Source: Fibrobacter sp. (lineage in GTDB: Bacteria > Fibrobacterota > Fibrobacteria > Fibrobacterales > Fibrobacteraceae). Taken from it: DNA of 11,980 nt. The stretch lies in the NCBI GenBank assembly GCA_017550445.1, contig JAFZOV010000177.1:1-11980 (forward strand), read 5' to 3'. A model generated the notes under the pieces. The model was not told the origin of the DNA. It worked only from the letters and a program-made list of their open reading frames with translations, and made no database searches. Made by a program: the position numbers and the translations under genes. Positions 5,159 through 11,980 of this stretch are shown piece after piece. Numbering within the stretch: the stretch's first letter is position 1; each line of letters begins with the position of its first letter.

Positions 5159-7210
5159 TTAGCGATATATATTTTTTTGAGAGGTGCGGAACGTTAACAT
5201 TATAATTACTACAACATCTACCACAACGAAAGAGGCTAGCCAAATGACGGAGCCGCTTTGGAATCCGTAACTATGCAAACCCACTCCAAGCAAGTTCACC
5301 CCAAACCAGCAAAGCAAAGTGACAATCACGTTAAAGCAATTCATCAGAGCAAAACCGCGTAGCGAAACGAGCTTGCCCGCCCGTAAATGGAGCGTCAACA
5401 TAGCCCAAAGAATCACAAAAAGGGCTCCACATTCCTTGGGGTCAAAGCCCCAGAAACGACCCCAGGCAAAATCAGCCCAGACACCACCCAGGAGCGTGCC
5501 AAGAACAGTAAAAGCCATGCCAAAAGCAAGGGTTCCATCCATCAAAGAATACAGCGGCGAAGGCTTCGCCTTTCGATACAGCACCAAATGAGCCACCACC
5601 CCCGACAAGATCATGGCGGCAAATCCTAAGGCAATGGTAAACACATGAATCGTCAAAAACACCGAGGAATTCAACACCGATGGAATCGGCTGAAAGGTAT
5701 CTCCCGGCTCCAGCACAAACCTGGCAAAAAATAGAAGAGCCGTTGCCATCAGGGTTACGGGAATCATCAACGTGTAGGTTCGGCGCTTGCAAAACAAAAA
5801 CGCACCCGATTCAAAAGCTACCAGCAGCAAAGCCACCAGCAACACAATTTCATACAAACTAGACATTGGCGGACGACTTGCAATATAGGCACGCAAGGCA
5901 AGCATCACCATCAAGGCTACGGTTGCAATAATACACAAGACATTGGCCAATGCATCTAACTTTAACGACCTGAAAACCACATTCAAGGACGCAAGTATAC
6001 CAGCCAACAGCGCAAGAATAAAGCCCCACAAGGCAAGATTCAGCCTGTGGTACAAAACTTCAACCTTGAGCCGGTGATAATTGATATCGGAATGGGTCAG
6101 GGAATTTTTCGACACAATCGAAAAAGCCGAGCGGTCCGCCACGGATTCATACAACAACACATTGGAATACAGCCGCCGCATTTCAGTAGTCGCCGGATGA
6201 TCATCATTACGGGTAGCATAAAGCTTGAGCAAATCTTTCAACGGAGACAATTCCGCATAACTCACATACCGTTTTTCTTGCGGCAAATGGAGAATCACAG
6301 AAACTTCGCTACGAAGCACCTTAAATATGGCATACAGCCTGGCTTCCTCGGGGGCCAATAATATTTTTCGCACCACATCGGCTGCAGTAAGTTTCTTGTA
6401 CTTCACATGTCCGCTGAGCTCATCGAGGAACCCGCGGGCGAAAGAATCAAAGGGACGCACCGAGGATTCTACCAAAACAGGTGTATCGCTATGCAATGCT
6501 TCCCATATGGGAATCGGCCGTTCCGAGGCGTGAGCATTCATCGGCAAAGCCGCAAGCATCACGGAGAATGGCAAAATTCTAAACACCGCAGTTTTAGGCA
6601 CCTGTTTATTGCGGATCTTTACCGCATAGTGAATCAACACACCCAAAAGAAACATTGCCATAAAGGCGTAGGGAACAAAACGCAATGGATCATAAGTCGC
6701 CTTGTATAAATCTACCGCCGTTCCCATGACGTTATCTACCCTGCCGTGATAATGAACCGAATAGGCGTAATCATTTTGGGGAATTTCAATAGGCGTAACC
6801 TTTAAGCTATCGTCAACAGCAAAAAAAGATAGGTCCGCATTGACAATCGAAATGTCCCGATAGCCATTGTATTCCCGCTTGATTTCACTTTCGGCAACAC
6901 CACCCACCAGCAAAAACAAAAGGGCCACATGCATCAGCCAAAGTCCCGCATTTTTCAATCCGCGAGGCATTCTGAAAATCATGGACGCCACCACATTCAA
7001 GGCTGCCAACAGGGCTAGACCTTTAAAGGCAGGCAGCGGAATCACCCCTAAAATCCAAATGAAATAGCTATCAAAAAAGCGATTCACTGCCACCGTTGCA
7101 GAAAGTCCCGCAGACTCAGCATTCACCTGAGCCAGAACTCCCCAAAAAGTCAGCAACAAAAACGCCACCAGCAATGCTGCGGTAAATTTTAGAGACGAAA
7201 GTTTTTTCAA
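5159..7210 (-). CDS. ccsBA: fused ResB-CcsA (CcsBA) cytochrome c synthase, System II
   Basis: 683 aa membrane protein that in System II exports heme and attaches it to CxxCH motifs of apocytochromes c outside the inner membrane. N-terminal ResB/CcsB-like part: membrane segments near 9-28, 61-79 and 88-105, a periplasmic stretch to about 175, and a segment at 178-196. A periplasmic region (230-370) holds the RPFDSFARGFLDELSG passage seen in Bacteroidota homologues. The C-terminal CcsA/ResC part has RPPMSSLYE (446-454) and the WWD heme-binding segment WADFAWGRFWGFDPKE (578-593). The four histidines expected in CcsBA fusions are present with the right spacing: H94 in a membrane segment, H522 and H646 (GVGLHSYGF) periplasmic, H608 in a membrane segment. 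The start is TTG at 7210, overlapping the upstream stop by 4 nt (TTGA), which implies translational coupling. The fusion is shorter than the roughly 900-residue Helicobacter protein. No cytochrome gene is in the window. Confidence 0.93.
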   Translation of the reverse strand: MKKLSSLKFTAALLVAFLLLTFWGVLAQVNAESAGLSATVAVNRFFDSYFIWILGVIPLPAFKGLALLAALNVVASMIFRMPRGLKNAGLWLMHVALLFLLVGGVAESEIKREYNGYRDISIVNADLSFFAVDDSLKVTPIEIPQNDYAYSVHYHGRVDNVMGTAVDLYKATYDPLRFVPYAFMAMFLLGVLIHYAVKIRNKQVPKTAVFRILPFSVMLAALPMNAHASERPIPIWEALHSDTPVLVESSVRPFDSFARGFLDELSGHVKYKKLTAADVVRKILLAPEEARLYAIFKVLRSEVSVILHLPQEKRYVSYAELSPLKDLLKLYATRNDDHPATTEMRRLYSNVLLYESVADRSAFSIVSKNSLTHSDINYHRLKVEVLYHRLNLALWGFILALLAGILASLNVVFRSLKLDALANVLCIIATVALMVMLALRAYIASRPPMSSLYEIVLLVALLLVAFESGAFLFCKRRTYTLMIPVTLMATALLFFARFVLEPGDTFQPIPSVLNSSVFLTIHVFTIALGFAAMILSGVVAHLVLYRKAKPSPLYSLMDGTLAFGMAFTVLGTLLGGVWADFAWGRFWGFDPKECGALFVILWAMLTLHLRAGKLVSLRGFALMNCFNVIVTLLCWFGVNLLGVGLHSYGFQSGSVIWLASFVVVDVVVIIMLTFRTSQKNIYR

Positions 7211-8208
7211 CGGGATACCGCCTCAACAAAAACAAATTTTCTTTCATCTAGTTTCGGTTCACCATCAAAGCGATACGCCACCAGGTGACCGTTTCCACGG
7301 TACCCCGCCACACTAAAATCCAAGCAGCAAACGTTATCGCGAATCAGTTTCGGAAGCCCCGTCAACCAATAATGTCCAAAGAACACGGGGCGTTCCTTTT
7401 CACCGTAGAAATTTCTCGTTCGAACCTGTGGCAAGACTTCCGCCTGCACATCCATAGAAACACCCGGTTGAAAACACAACTCGCGAAAGCTTGCCTTTGC
7501 CGGGTTCACCCACCAGGCAATGCGGGTCTTGACACGGCGTACTCCCTCGGCATCGGTAAAATGTTCACCTTCGGGCAAAGGCATCTCGGGACCCTTCAAC
7601 AACGTACTCATCGGTACAAAAAGACTGTCATCGTATTCGCAATCTTCATCATTGGCGCGGGCAATCAATTCGTCAAAATTACCGTCGGCAAAGCAGGTGA
7701 TGTTTTCACGCCTTAACGCATTCACGGCAGCCCCGTCAAAGCAGGCATGCTGCGCCCTAAAAGTTTCTGTTTCAAGGTAAATCGGCAGGGTTTTCACGAA
7801 TTCCAACGCATCCAGGAACTCCTGCTTGCGACCGACAAAATCGGACACCGTCCGCGAATGAATGGCTATCTTGTTAAAGCTGTGCTCGCGAAGATAGCTA
7901 TCCTTCATTTTTTTCAAGAAATGTCCGCCGCCAGCACCGTTCCTTTGCCAGAACGAGAGCATATTGAATTCATGGTTTCCCATGAGGGCAACGGCAGTTC
8001 CCGCATCCCGCATGGCACGCACCAGGTTCAGCGTTTCGCGTACCTTGGAGCCACGGTCCACATAATCGCCCAGAAATACAACAGTTCGTTCATTCCCTGA
8101 ATAACGGTATGCACCATTCGATTCCACGTAGCCCAACTTTTCTAGCAGAGCTCGCAGTTCATCACAATGTCCATGAACATCACCGATAAAATCCAAGGAA
8201 TTCGTCAT
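7207..8208 (-). CDS. calcineurin-like metallophosphoesterase (PPP family)
   Basis: 333 aa from the ATG at 8208. The frame stays open upstream to 8511, but the protein begins sensibly at MTNSLDFIGDVHGHC and the upstream stretch runs antisense to the methyltransferase gene. The phosphoesterase motifs are in order: GDVHGH (9-14), GDYVDRG (47-53), GNHE (77-80), then QHACFDG and FFGHYW near the C-terminus, which supply metal-binding histidines. The family uses two metal ions to cleave phosphoester bonds; relatives include PrpE/ApaH diadenosine tetraphosphatases and protein Ser/Thr phosphatases. The long insert between GNHE and the last histidines does not settle which. TATATT ends 6 nt before the ATG and there is no Shine-Dalgarno, suggesting a leaderless mRNA. 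It overlaps ccsBA by 4 nt; a functional tie to cytochrome assembly is not evident. Confidence 0.88.
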   Translation of the reverse strand: MTNSLDFIGDVHGHCDELRALLEKLGYVESNGAYRYSGNERTVVFLGDYVDRGSKVRETLNLVRAMRDAGTAVALMGNHEFNMLSFWQRNGAGGGHFLKKMKDSYLREHSFNKIAIHSRTVSDFVGRKQEFLDALEFVKTLPIYLETETFRAQHACFDGAAVNALRRENITCFADGNFDELIARANDEDCEYDDSLFVPMSTLLKGPEMPLPEGEHFTDAEGVRRVKTRIAWWVNPAKASFRELCFQPGVSMDVQAEVLPQVRTRNFYGEKERPVFFGHYWLTGLPKLIRDNVCCLDFSVAGYRGNGHLVAYRFDGEPKLDERKFVFVEAVSR

Positions 8209-8214
8209 GTCACT

Positions 8215-8220
8215 AATATA
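8215..8220 (-). promoter_or_regulatory. candidate -10 box TATATT for the metallophosphoesterase-ccsBA unit
   Basis: Minus-strand TATATT is followed by six bases and then the ATG, so the start codon would coincide with +1. It lies in the 63-bp gap between divergent genes. No clear -35 is visible, and no equivalent box was seen for the plus-strand gene. Confidence 0.4.
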
Positions 8221-8271
8221 ACTAAAGCAAATAAAATTATCTTTGATCAAAACAACCTTTTCGTTACAAAA

Positions 8272-9591
8272 ATGAACATCTGGGAACTGCTTACATCCGA
8301 TAAAATCCAGGGCTTTATCAAAGAAGCCTTTGCTCACAAGATGGACGCACTCCAGGTATCCACGCGGCTCGCCAAAAATGGGTTCAGCAACGAAGAACGC
8401 AGCACCATTATGGACTACATGGCACTTGTGCCCAAGTTCCGCGAAAAGTTTTTTGAAGAATCGGAACGAAAAGAAAAATTCCTGCTCTGCGACAAGCTGG
8501 CCCTGGAGCAAAGCATCGCCCAGGATATTGGCCGCTGGAAAGCAAACCTATGGCCTACCGAAGGCTCCGTAAACGATTTATGCTGCGGCATGGGCGGAGA
8601 CAGTTTCTTTTTACCCGCCACACTGAAAATCACCGGAGTCGACCTCGACGAAAACCGCCTTGCCATGTACCGCTACAACCAGCAGGCATTCGGCAAAAAC
8701 GTCGATACACAATGCGCCGACGTTCGAAAAGTCGCTGGAAGCAACGACACTGCCGGTAGCCAAAGTGCGGACTTTTTCACCATCGATCCGGCCCGCCGCG
8801 CACTAGAAGGGGAAAACCAGCGCGACCTGCGCAACCTTACACCCACGCTTGAAGAAGTGGTTGAAATCAGCAAGCACTACAAGGGCGGCATGGCAAAGCT
8901 CCCGCCCGGCTACCCTCCAGCCGAAATTCCCGACGGAACCGAGATTATATATATAGGCGGGCACAGCGACTGCCGCGAATGTCTGGTGCTGTTCGGTGAA
9001 CTCGCCAAGAATCCGGACACAGTCCGTGCCGTTATCGTGGAGAAATCAGGCGAAACGCTTGCCGAATGGAAGCGGGTACGAAACCGCACCGACGAAACAT
9101 TAGACGACGACTTGCAGGAAAAACTCGACCGAAACGACAGCTTGGAAGGAAAAGACCGCACTTACCGCACCGCTACAAGCAAGAGCGACTTACCCCTGGG
9201 CGAACTCGGTAAATACATTTCGGAGCCCGCGCCAGCACTCATTCGCAGTCACCTTTTTAACGCAGCAGCCCTAGCCAGCGATTCAAATGCCCGCCTGATT
9301 TCAGAGGGTATCGCCTACGTGACTAGCGAAGAACCGCTTCCAGCGCCAGGATTTTCTTGCTACGAGGTGCTCGCCCACACCGAAATTGCAACTGGCGCCG
9401 TCCGCAATATGCTCAAGGAGCATAACATCGGAAAAATCACCCTGAAACTCCGCGGCGTAAAACTCGACCCCGACGCCGAAATCAAGCGCCTAAAGCCCAA
9501 GGGGAAAGAATCCGCCATACTGTTCTATACACGAGCTTACGGGGAAAAAGTCGCAATTTTAACAAGGAGATGCCCGCCTCCGCGGGCATGA
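8272..9591 (+). CDS. class I SAM-dependent methyltransferase with THUMP-like C-terminal domain
   Basis: 439 aa from ATG 8272; the frame is open from 8167 but that stretch overlaps the 5' end of the divergent metallophosphoesterase gene, and MNIWELLTSDKIQGFI is the natural N-terminus. Residues 1-95 are helical. The SAM-binding motif I is DLCCGMGGD (102-110), with an acidic D124 closing strand 2 (TGVDLDENRL). FFTIDPARR (168-176) is the catalytic-site passage of this family, which is known from the Porphyromonas PG_1098 structure and its THUMP-like domain (roughly 360-430 here). RNA methylation is the usual guess; no substrate is established. The last nine residues (TRRCPPPRA) and the stop derive from the palindromic repeat at 9566-9593 and look like an added tail. 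It is followed 7 nt later by ung, so the two are likely cotranscribed. No Shine-Dalgarno is visible. Confidence 0.88.
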   Translation: MNIWELLTSDKIQGFIKEAFAHKMDALQVSTRLAKNGFSNEERSTIMDYMALVPKFREKFFEESERKEKFLLCDKLALEQSIAQDIGRWKANLWPTEGSVNDLCCGMGGDSFFLPATLKITGVDLDENRLAMYRYNQQAFGKNVDTQCADVRKVAGSNDTAGSQSADFFTIDPARRALEGENQRDLRNLTPTLEEVVEISKHYKGGMAKLPPGYPPAEIPDGTEIIYIGGHSDCRECLVLFGELAKNPDTVRAVIVEKSGETLAEWKRVRNRTDETLDDDLQEKLDRNDSLEGKDRTYRTATSKSDLPLGELGKYISEPAPALIRSHLFNAAALASDSNARLISEGIAYVTSEEPLPAPGFSCYEVLAHTEIATGAVRNMLKEHNIGKITLKLRGVKLDPDAEIKRLKPKGKESAILFYTRAYGEKVAILTRRCPPPRA

Positions 9592-9593
9592 CA
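9566..9593 (+). repeat. GGAGAT-stem-loop-ATGACA palindromic repeat, copy 2
   Basis: GGAG, then ATGCCCGC (9570-9577), loop CTCC, GCGGGCAT (9582-9589), then GACA. The 8-bp stem is perfect and no T run follows. Same frame and flanks as 3037-3065 with different stem bases, as expected for a mobile palindromic unit whose arms vary in a compensated way. It encodes the tail and stop of the methyltransferase and ends 5 nt before the ung start; its GGAG might act as a Shine-Dalgarno for ung if the hairpin folds. Confidence 0.7.
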
Positions 9594-9598
9594 ACAGC

Positions 9599-10276
9599 AT
9601 GACCGTCAAACTTGAAGAATCATGGTTGAAACTGCTCGCTGACCAATTCGAGCAGCCTTATTTTAAACAAATTAAAGAAAAACTTCTGCAAGAAAAAGCG
9701 GAACACCATGTGGTTTATCCACCGGGATCCAAAATCTTTGCTGCCCTCGACTTCTGCCCCGTCGACAAGGTCAAGGCGGTCATCATCGGGCAAGACCCCT
9801 ACCACAATCCGGGCCAGGCTCACGGGCTCTGCTTCTCGGTACCCCTGGGTATCGAACCGCCGCCCTCACTGATTAACATTTTTCAGGAGCTCCATGACGA
9901 CCTGGGCATTAACCCGCCGCCACACGGAAATCTCGAAAGTTGGGCGCACCAGGGTATTTTGCTGCTGAACGCCTCACTCACGGTCCGTGCCCACATGGCA
10001 GCAAGCCACGCTGGAATCGGCTGGCAACAGTTTACAGACACCATCATCAAGCGTTTGTCTGAAACCCGCGAAAACCTGGTATTTTTGCTCTGGGGCAGTT
10101 TTGCCATCAAAAAACAGGAACTGGTCGCCAAAAATCGAGGTCACTTGATTTTAACGGCGCCGCACCCGAGCCCTCTTTCGGCTTACCGGGGGTTCTTTGG
10201 ATGTAAACATTTTAGTAAGGCTAACGAATATTTAATAAGTAAGGGACTGGAGCCCATCGACTGGAGCATTAAATAG
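9599..10276 (+). CDS. ung: uracil-DNA glycosylase, family 1
   Basis: 225 aa, the usual family length. The catalytic water-activating motif GQDPYH is at 64-69 with D66; the uracil-stacking Phe is F79 in GLCFSV; the uracil-binding Asn is N124 in GILLLNASLTVR; the minor-groove loop HPSPLSAYRGFFG (189-201) carries the catalytic H189 and the intercalating region. The enzyme removes uracil from DNA, from cytosine deamination or dUMP misincorporation, starting base excision repair. It begins 7 nt after the methyltransferase stop with ATG at 9599. The palindromic repeat lies directly in front, so the normal ribosome-binding site is displaced or supplied by the repeat. No U-rich terminator follows; only a weak GGACC-gaa-GGTCC hairpin (10287-10299). 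Confidence 0.97.
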   Translation: MTVKLEESWLKLLADQFEQPYFKQIKEKLLQEKAEHHVVYPPGSKIFAALDFCPVDKVKAVIIGQDPYHNPGQAHGLCFSVPLGIEPPPSLINIFQELHDDLGINPPPHGNLESWAHQGILLLNASLTVRAHMAASHAGIGWQQFTDTIIKRLSETRENLVFLLWGSFAIKKQELVAKNRGHLILTAPHPSPLSAYRGFFGCKHFSKANEYLISKGLEPIDWSIK

Positions 10277-10319
10277 ACGAAAGAACGGACCGAAGGTCCT
10301 ACAGACGAAAGACGAAAGA
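10276..10319 (+). repeat. GACGAAAGA direct repeats around a small hairpin after ung
   Basis: GACGAAAGA begins at 10276, 10304 and 10311; the last two are a tandem heptamer GACGAAA. Between the first and second is the inverted repeat GGACC (10287-10291) and GGTCC (10295-10299). The first copy starts at the last base of the ung stop codon. No T run follows, so it is a poor terminator. Confidence 0.5.
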
Positions 10320-10350
10320 TTTATTCACAAAATTTCACTAATCATTTTTC

Positions 10351-10356
10351 TATATT
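10351..10356 (+). promoter_or_regulatory. candidate -10 box TATATT for the DUF4321-gatA unit
   Basis: TATATT ends 7 nt before the ATG at 10364 in an AT-rich stretch with no Shine-Dalgarno. Transcription would start at or next to the start codon. No good -35 is seen. Confidence 0.35.
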
Positions 10357-10363
10357 AGATAAT

Positions 10364-10687
10364 ATGAATCGCAAGAATACTTTTGGCCGTTTACTTCTTT
10401 TTATTTTTCTTGGCCTGATTATCGGCGGAATCCTTGGCGAATGCCTCGGTACGCTGTTTGGCCAACTCGGCGAACTGATGAACGCGGGTGGATACAATAA
10501 CGTGGTCCACAACTTCTTCGTTTCATCGTTCAACTTTAACATCGGCTTTGTTGACAGGCCCGAACCAGTTGTTCTTGACCTGTACCTCGTCAAACTTGCC
10601 TTTGGATTTGGCATCAAACTGAACGTGGTCAGTGTCATCGGCATGGTTCTCGGCATCTACATTATGAAATGGTCCGGAGAAAGGTAA
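10364..10687 (+). CDS. DUF4321-family small membrane protein
   Basis: 107 aa. Two hydrophobic segments are clear: LLLFIFLGLIIGGILGECLG (about 10-29) and VSVIGMVLGIYIMKW (about 88-102), with VLDLYLVKLAFGFGIKLNV between. The pattern of a Gly-rich first helix, 'lDL...kl.FGf.ikLN..S.iG...giy' and a C-terminal helix matches DUF4321, a family of unknown function in the inner membrane. The short N-terminus MNRKNTFGR is basic, so it probably lies in the cytoplasm. Its stop codon shares a base with the gatA start (TAATG), so the two are translationally coupled. It sits where gatC might be expected but shows no resemblance to GatC. Confidence 0.8.
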   Translation: MNRKNTFGRLLLFIFLGLIIGGILGECLGTLFGQLGELMNAGGYNNVVHNFFVSSFNFNIGFVDRPEPVVLDLYLVKLAFGFGIKLNVVSVIGMVLGIYIMKWSGER

Positions 10688-11980
10688 TGTTTACTATTGA
10701 CGAACTTCAAGCTAAGCTCGCTGGCGGAGCAACTGCGGTTTCGCTCGCCGAAGAATCCCTTGCAAAGATTGAATCTACCAAGAATTTAAATGCATACATT
10801 AGCGTATTGAACGAACGCGCCCTCCAAAAGGCAGCCGAATCCGACAAGCGTCGTGCAGAAGGCAAGACTTTGGGCGCCCTCGACGGCATTCCCGTCGCTG
10901 TAAAGGACAACATGTGCATCGAAGGCACACGCACCACGGCCGCTTCCAAGATTCTTGAAAACTTTGTTGCCCCCTACACCGCTACCGCTATCGAAAAGCT
11001 CGAAGCTGCCGGTGCAGTAATCGTCGGCAAGACGAACATGGACGAATTCGCCATGGGTTCGAGCAACGAAACCTCTTATTTCGGCAAGGTCATTAACCCG
11101 CTGGACGAAACACGTGTTCCGGGTGGTTCCAGTGGCGGTTCGGCCGTAGCCGTGGCCTCTGGCACGGTCGCCTGTGCGCTCGGCTCCGACACCGGTGGTT
11201 CCATTCGTCAGCCCGCCGCCTGCACAGGCGTTGTGGGCCTCAAGCCCACCTACGGCCGCGTGTCCCGTTACGGCCTCTTGGCTTACGCTAGCTCTTTGGA
11301 CCAGATTGGTCCCTTCGGTGCAACCGTTAAAGATACCGCCACATTGCTCGGCGCTATCTGCGGCATCGACCCGCACGACAACACCACCAGCACACGCCCG
11401 ACCGAAGACTTTACCGCAAAGCTCGACGCCGGCGTGAAGGGCAAGGTCATCGGCGTTCCGAAGGAATACTTCGGCGAAGGTCTCGACGCTGAATGCAAGG
11501 CCGCCATCGAAGGCATGCTGGGGAAGCTCGAAGCAGAAGGCGCTACCCTCAAGGAAATCAGCCTTCCGCACATCAGCTACGCCGTGTCCAGCTACTACAT
11601 CATTGCAACTGCAGAAGCTAGCTCGAACCTCAGCCGCTACGACGGCGTTCGCTATGGCTACCGCAGCAAAGAAGCCCGCAAGCTCTTCGACTTGTACGCC
11701 AAGTCCCGCAGCGAAGGTTTCGGTAAAGAAGTGCAACGCCGTATTCTCCTCGGCAGCTACGTGCTTTCCGCAGGCTTCTACGACGCCTACTACGTGCAGG
11801 CCCAGAAGGTTCGCCGTCTGATTACCGACGACTTCAACAAGGCATTCGAAAGCTGCGACGTGATCGCAAGCCCCACGATGCCGGGTCTCCCGCTCAAGTG
11901 CGGCATGAACGAATCCGACCCGATGGCCGTGTACCTCAGCGACATCTACACCGTGAGCCTGAACCTTTCCGGTCTCCCGG
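10687..11980 (+). CDS. gatA: Asp-tRNA(Asn)/Glu-tRNA(Gln) amidotransferase subunit A (3' end outside window)
   Basis: 431 codons are in the window and the reading continues past the right edge; the family is about 480-490 aa, so most of the protein is here. The amidase-signature Ser-cisSer-Lys triad is complete: K73 (GIPVAVKDN), S148 (PGGSSGGSAVAVASG) and nucleophile S172 (SDTGGSIRQPAA), each six residues before the Staphylococcus GatA numbers. GatA releases ammonia from glutamine and passes it to GatB, which converts misacylated Glu-tRNA(Gln) or Asp-tRNA(Asn) to the correct form; GatC stabilises GatA. GGAG and AAGG sit just before the ATG at 10687, which overlaps the DUF4321 stop by one base. 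Codon use is strongly biased (AAG, GGC, CTC), as in highly expressed genes. Neither gatC nor gatB is seen; they may lie downstream or elsewhere. Confidence 0.96.
   Translation, partial: MFTIDELQAKLAGGATAVSLAEESLAKIESTKNLNAYISVLNERALQKAAESDKRRAEGKTLGALDGIPVAVKDNMCIEGTRTTAASKILENFVAPYTATAIEKLEAAGAVIVGKTNMDEFAMGSSNETSYFGKVINPLDETRVPGGSSGGSAVAVASGTVACALGSDTGGSIRQPAACTGVVGLKPTYGRVSRYGLLAYASSLDQIGPFGATVKDTATLLGAICGIDPHDNTTSTRPTEDFTAKLDAGVKGKVIGVPKEYFGEGLDAECKAAIEGMLGKLEAEGATLKEISLPHISYAVSSYYIIATAEASSNLSRYDGVRYGYRSKEARKLFDLYAKSRSEGFGKEVQRRILLGSYVLSAGFYDAYYVQAQKVRRLITDDFNKAFESCDVIASPTMPGLPLKCGMNESDPMAVYLSDIYTVSLNLSGLP

Noticed and set aside
8167..8271. Upstream extension of the methyltransferase to 8167
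   Set aside because: It would overlap the divergent metallophosphoesterase coding sequence and add unrelated residues; ATG 8272 gives the natural N-terminus.
8209..8511. Upstream extension of the metallophosphoesterase to 8511
   Set aside because: The extra 101 residues lie before the GDVHGH domain, are antisense to the methyltransferase gene and lack family features; ATG 8208 with TATATT 6 nt upstream is better.
10786..11736. Minus-strand open frame of 316 codons opposite gatA
   Set aside because: A by-product of gatA's strong codon bias; the translation is Ala/Val/Gly-rich with no domain, while gatA is certain.

Overview
The window looks like a chromosomal housekeeping segment from a diderm (outer-membrane) bacterium of the Fibrobacter group, about half G+C. 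The evidence is an LptD-type outer-membrane protein gene, a secreted PDZ protein with a FlgD/T9SS-like C-terminal module, a fused CcsBA cytochrome c synthase of the Bacteroidota/Campylobacterota kind, and AT-rich start regions with TATATT boxes and few Shine-Dalgarno sequences. The genus is inferred from style, not from a marker gene. No rRNA, tRNA, CRISPR array, insertion sequence or phage gene is visible.

Layout, left to right. Bases 1-8208 are coded on the minus strand. In transcription order these are a metallophosphoesterase (8208-7207), overlapping by 4 nt with ccsBA (7210-5159) and followed by a terminator; dgt (5031-3724) and a HAD pyrimidine-nucleotidase-like gene (3717-3049), 6 nt apart; a secreted cysteine-containing protein of unknown function (2996-1881) and its terminator; a secreted PDZ protein (1770-958) and its terminator; a 281-bp intergenic region rich in structure; and the 5' part of an lptD-like gene (676 to beyond base 1). 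Bases 8272-11980 are coded on the plus strand: a THUMP-like SAM methyltransferase, ung, a DUF4321 membrane protein, and gatA, which runs off the right edge. The divergent pair at 8208/8272 share a 63-bp promoter gap.

Functional themes: nucleotide and DNA hygiene (dGTPase, HAD 5'-nucleotidase, uracil-DNA glycosylase), envelope assembly (LptD, the PDZ exported protein, CcsBA) and translation (GatA, a probable RNA methyltransferase). Two partial genes (lptD, gatA) lack an end in the window. lptD and ccsBA use non-ATG starts (GTG, TTG).

No new multi-gene system is evident. The most interesting signals are non-coding: (1) upstream of lptD, a candidate promoter overlapped by two inverted repeats, followed by a canonical G-quadruplex motif that overlaps one arm of a strong intrinsic terminator; (2) a palindromic repeat of form GGAGAT-stem-loop-ATGACA present twice, each time supplying the C-terminal residues and stop codon of a gene; (3) TATATT/TAAATT boxes 6-9 nt before start codons that lack a Shine-Dalgarno, suggesting leaderless mRNAs.
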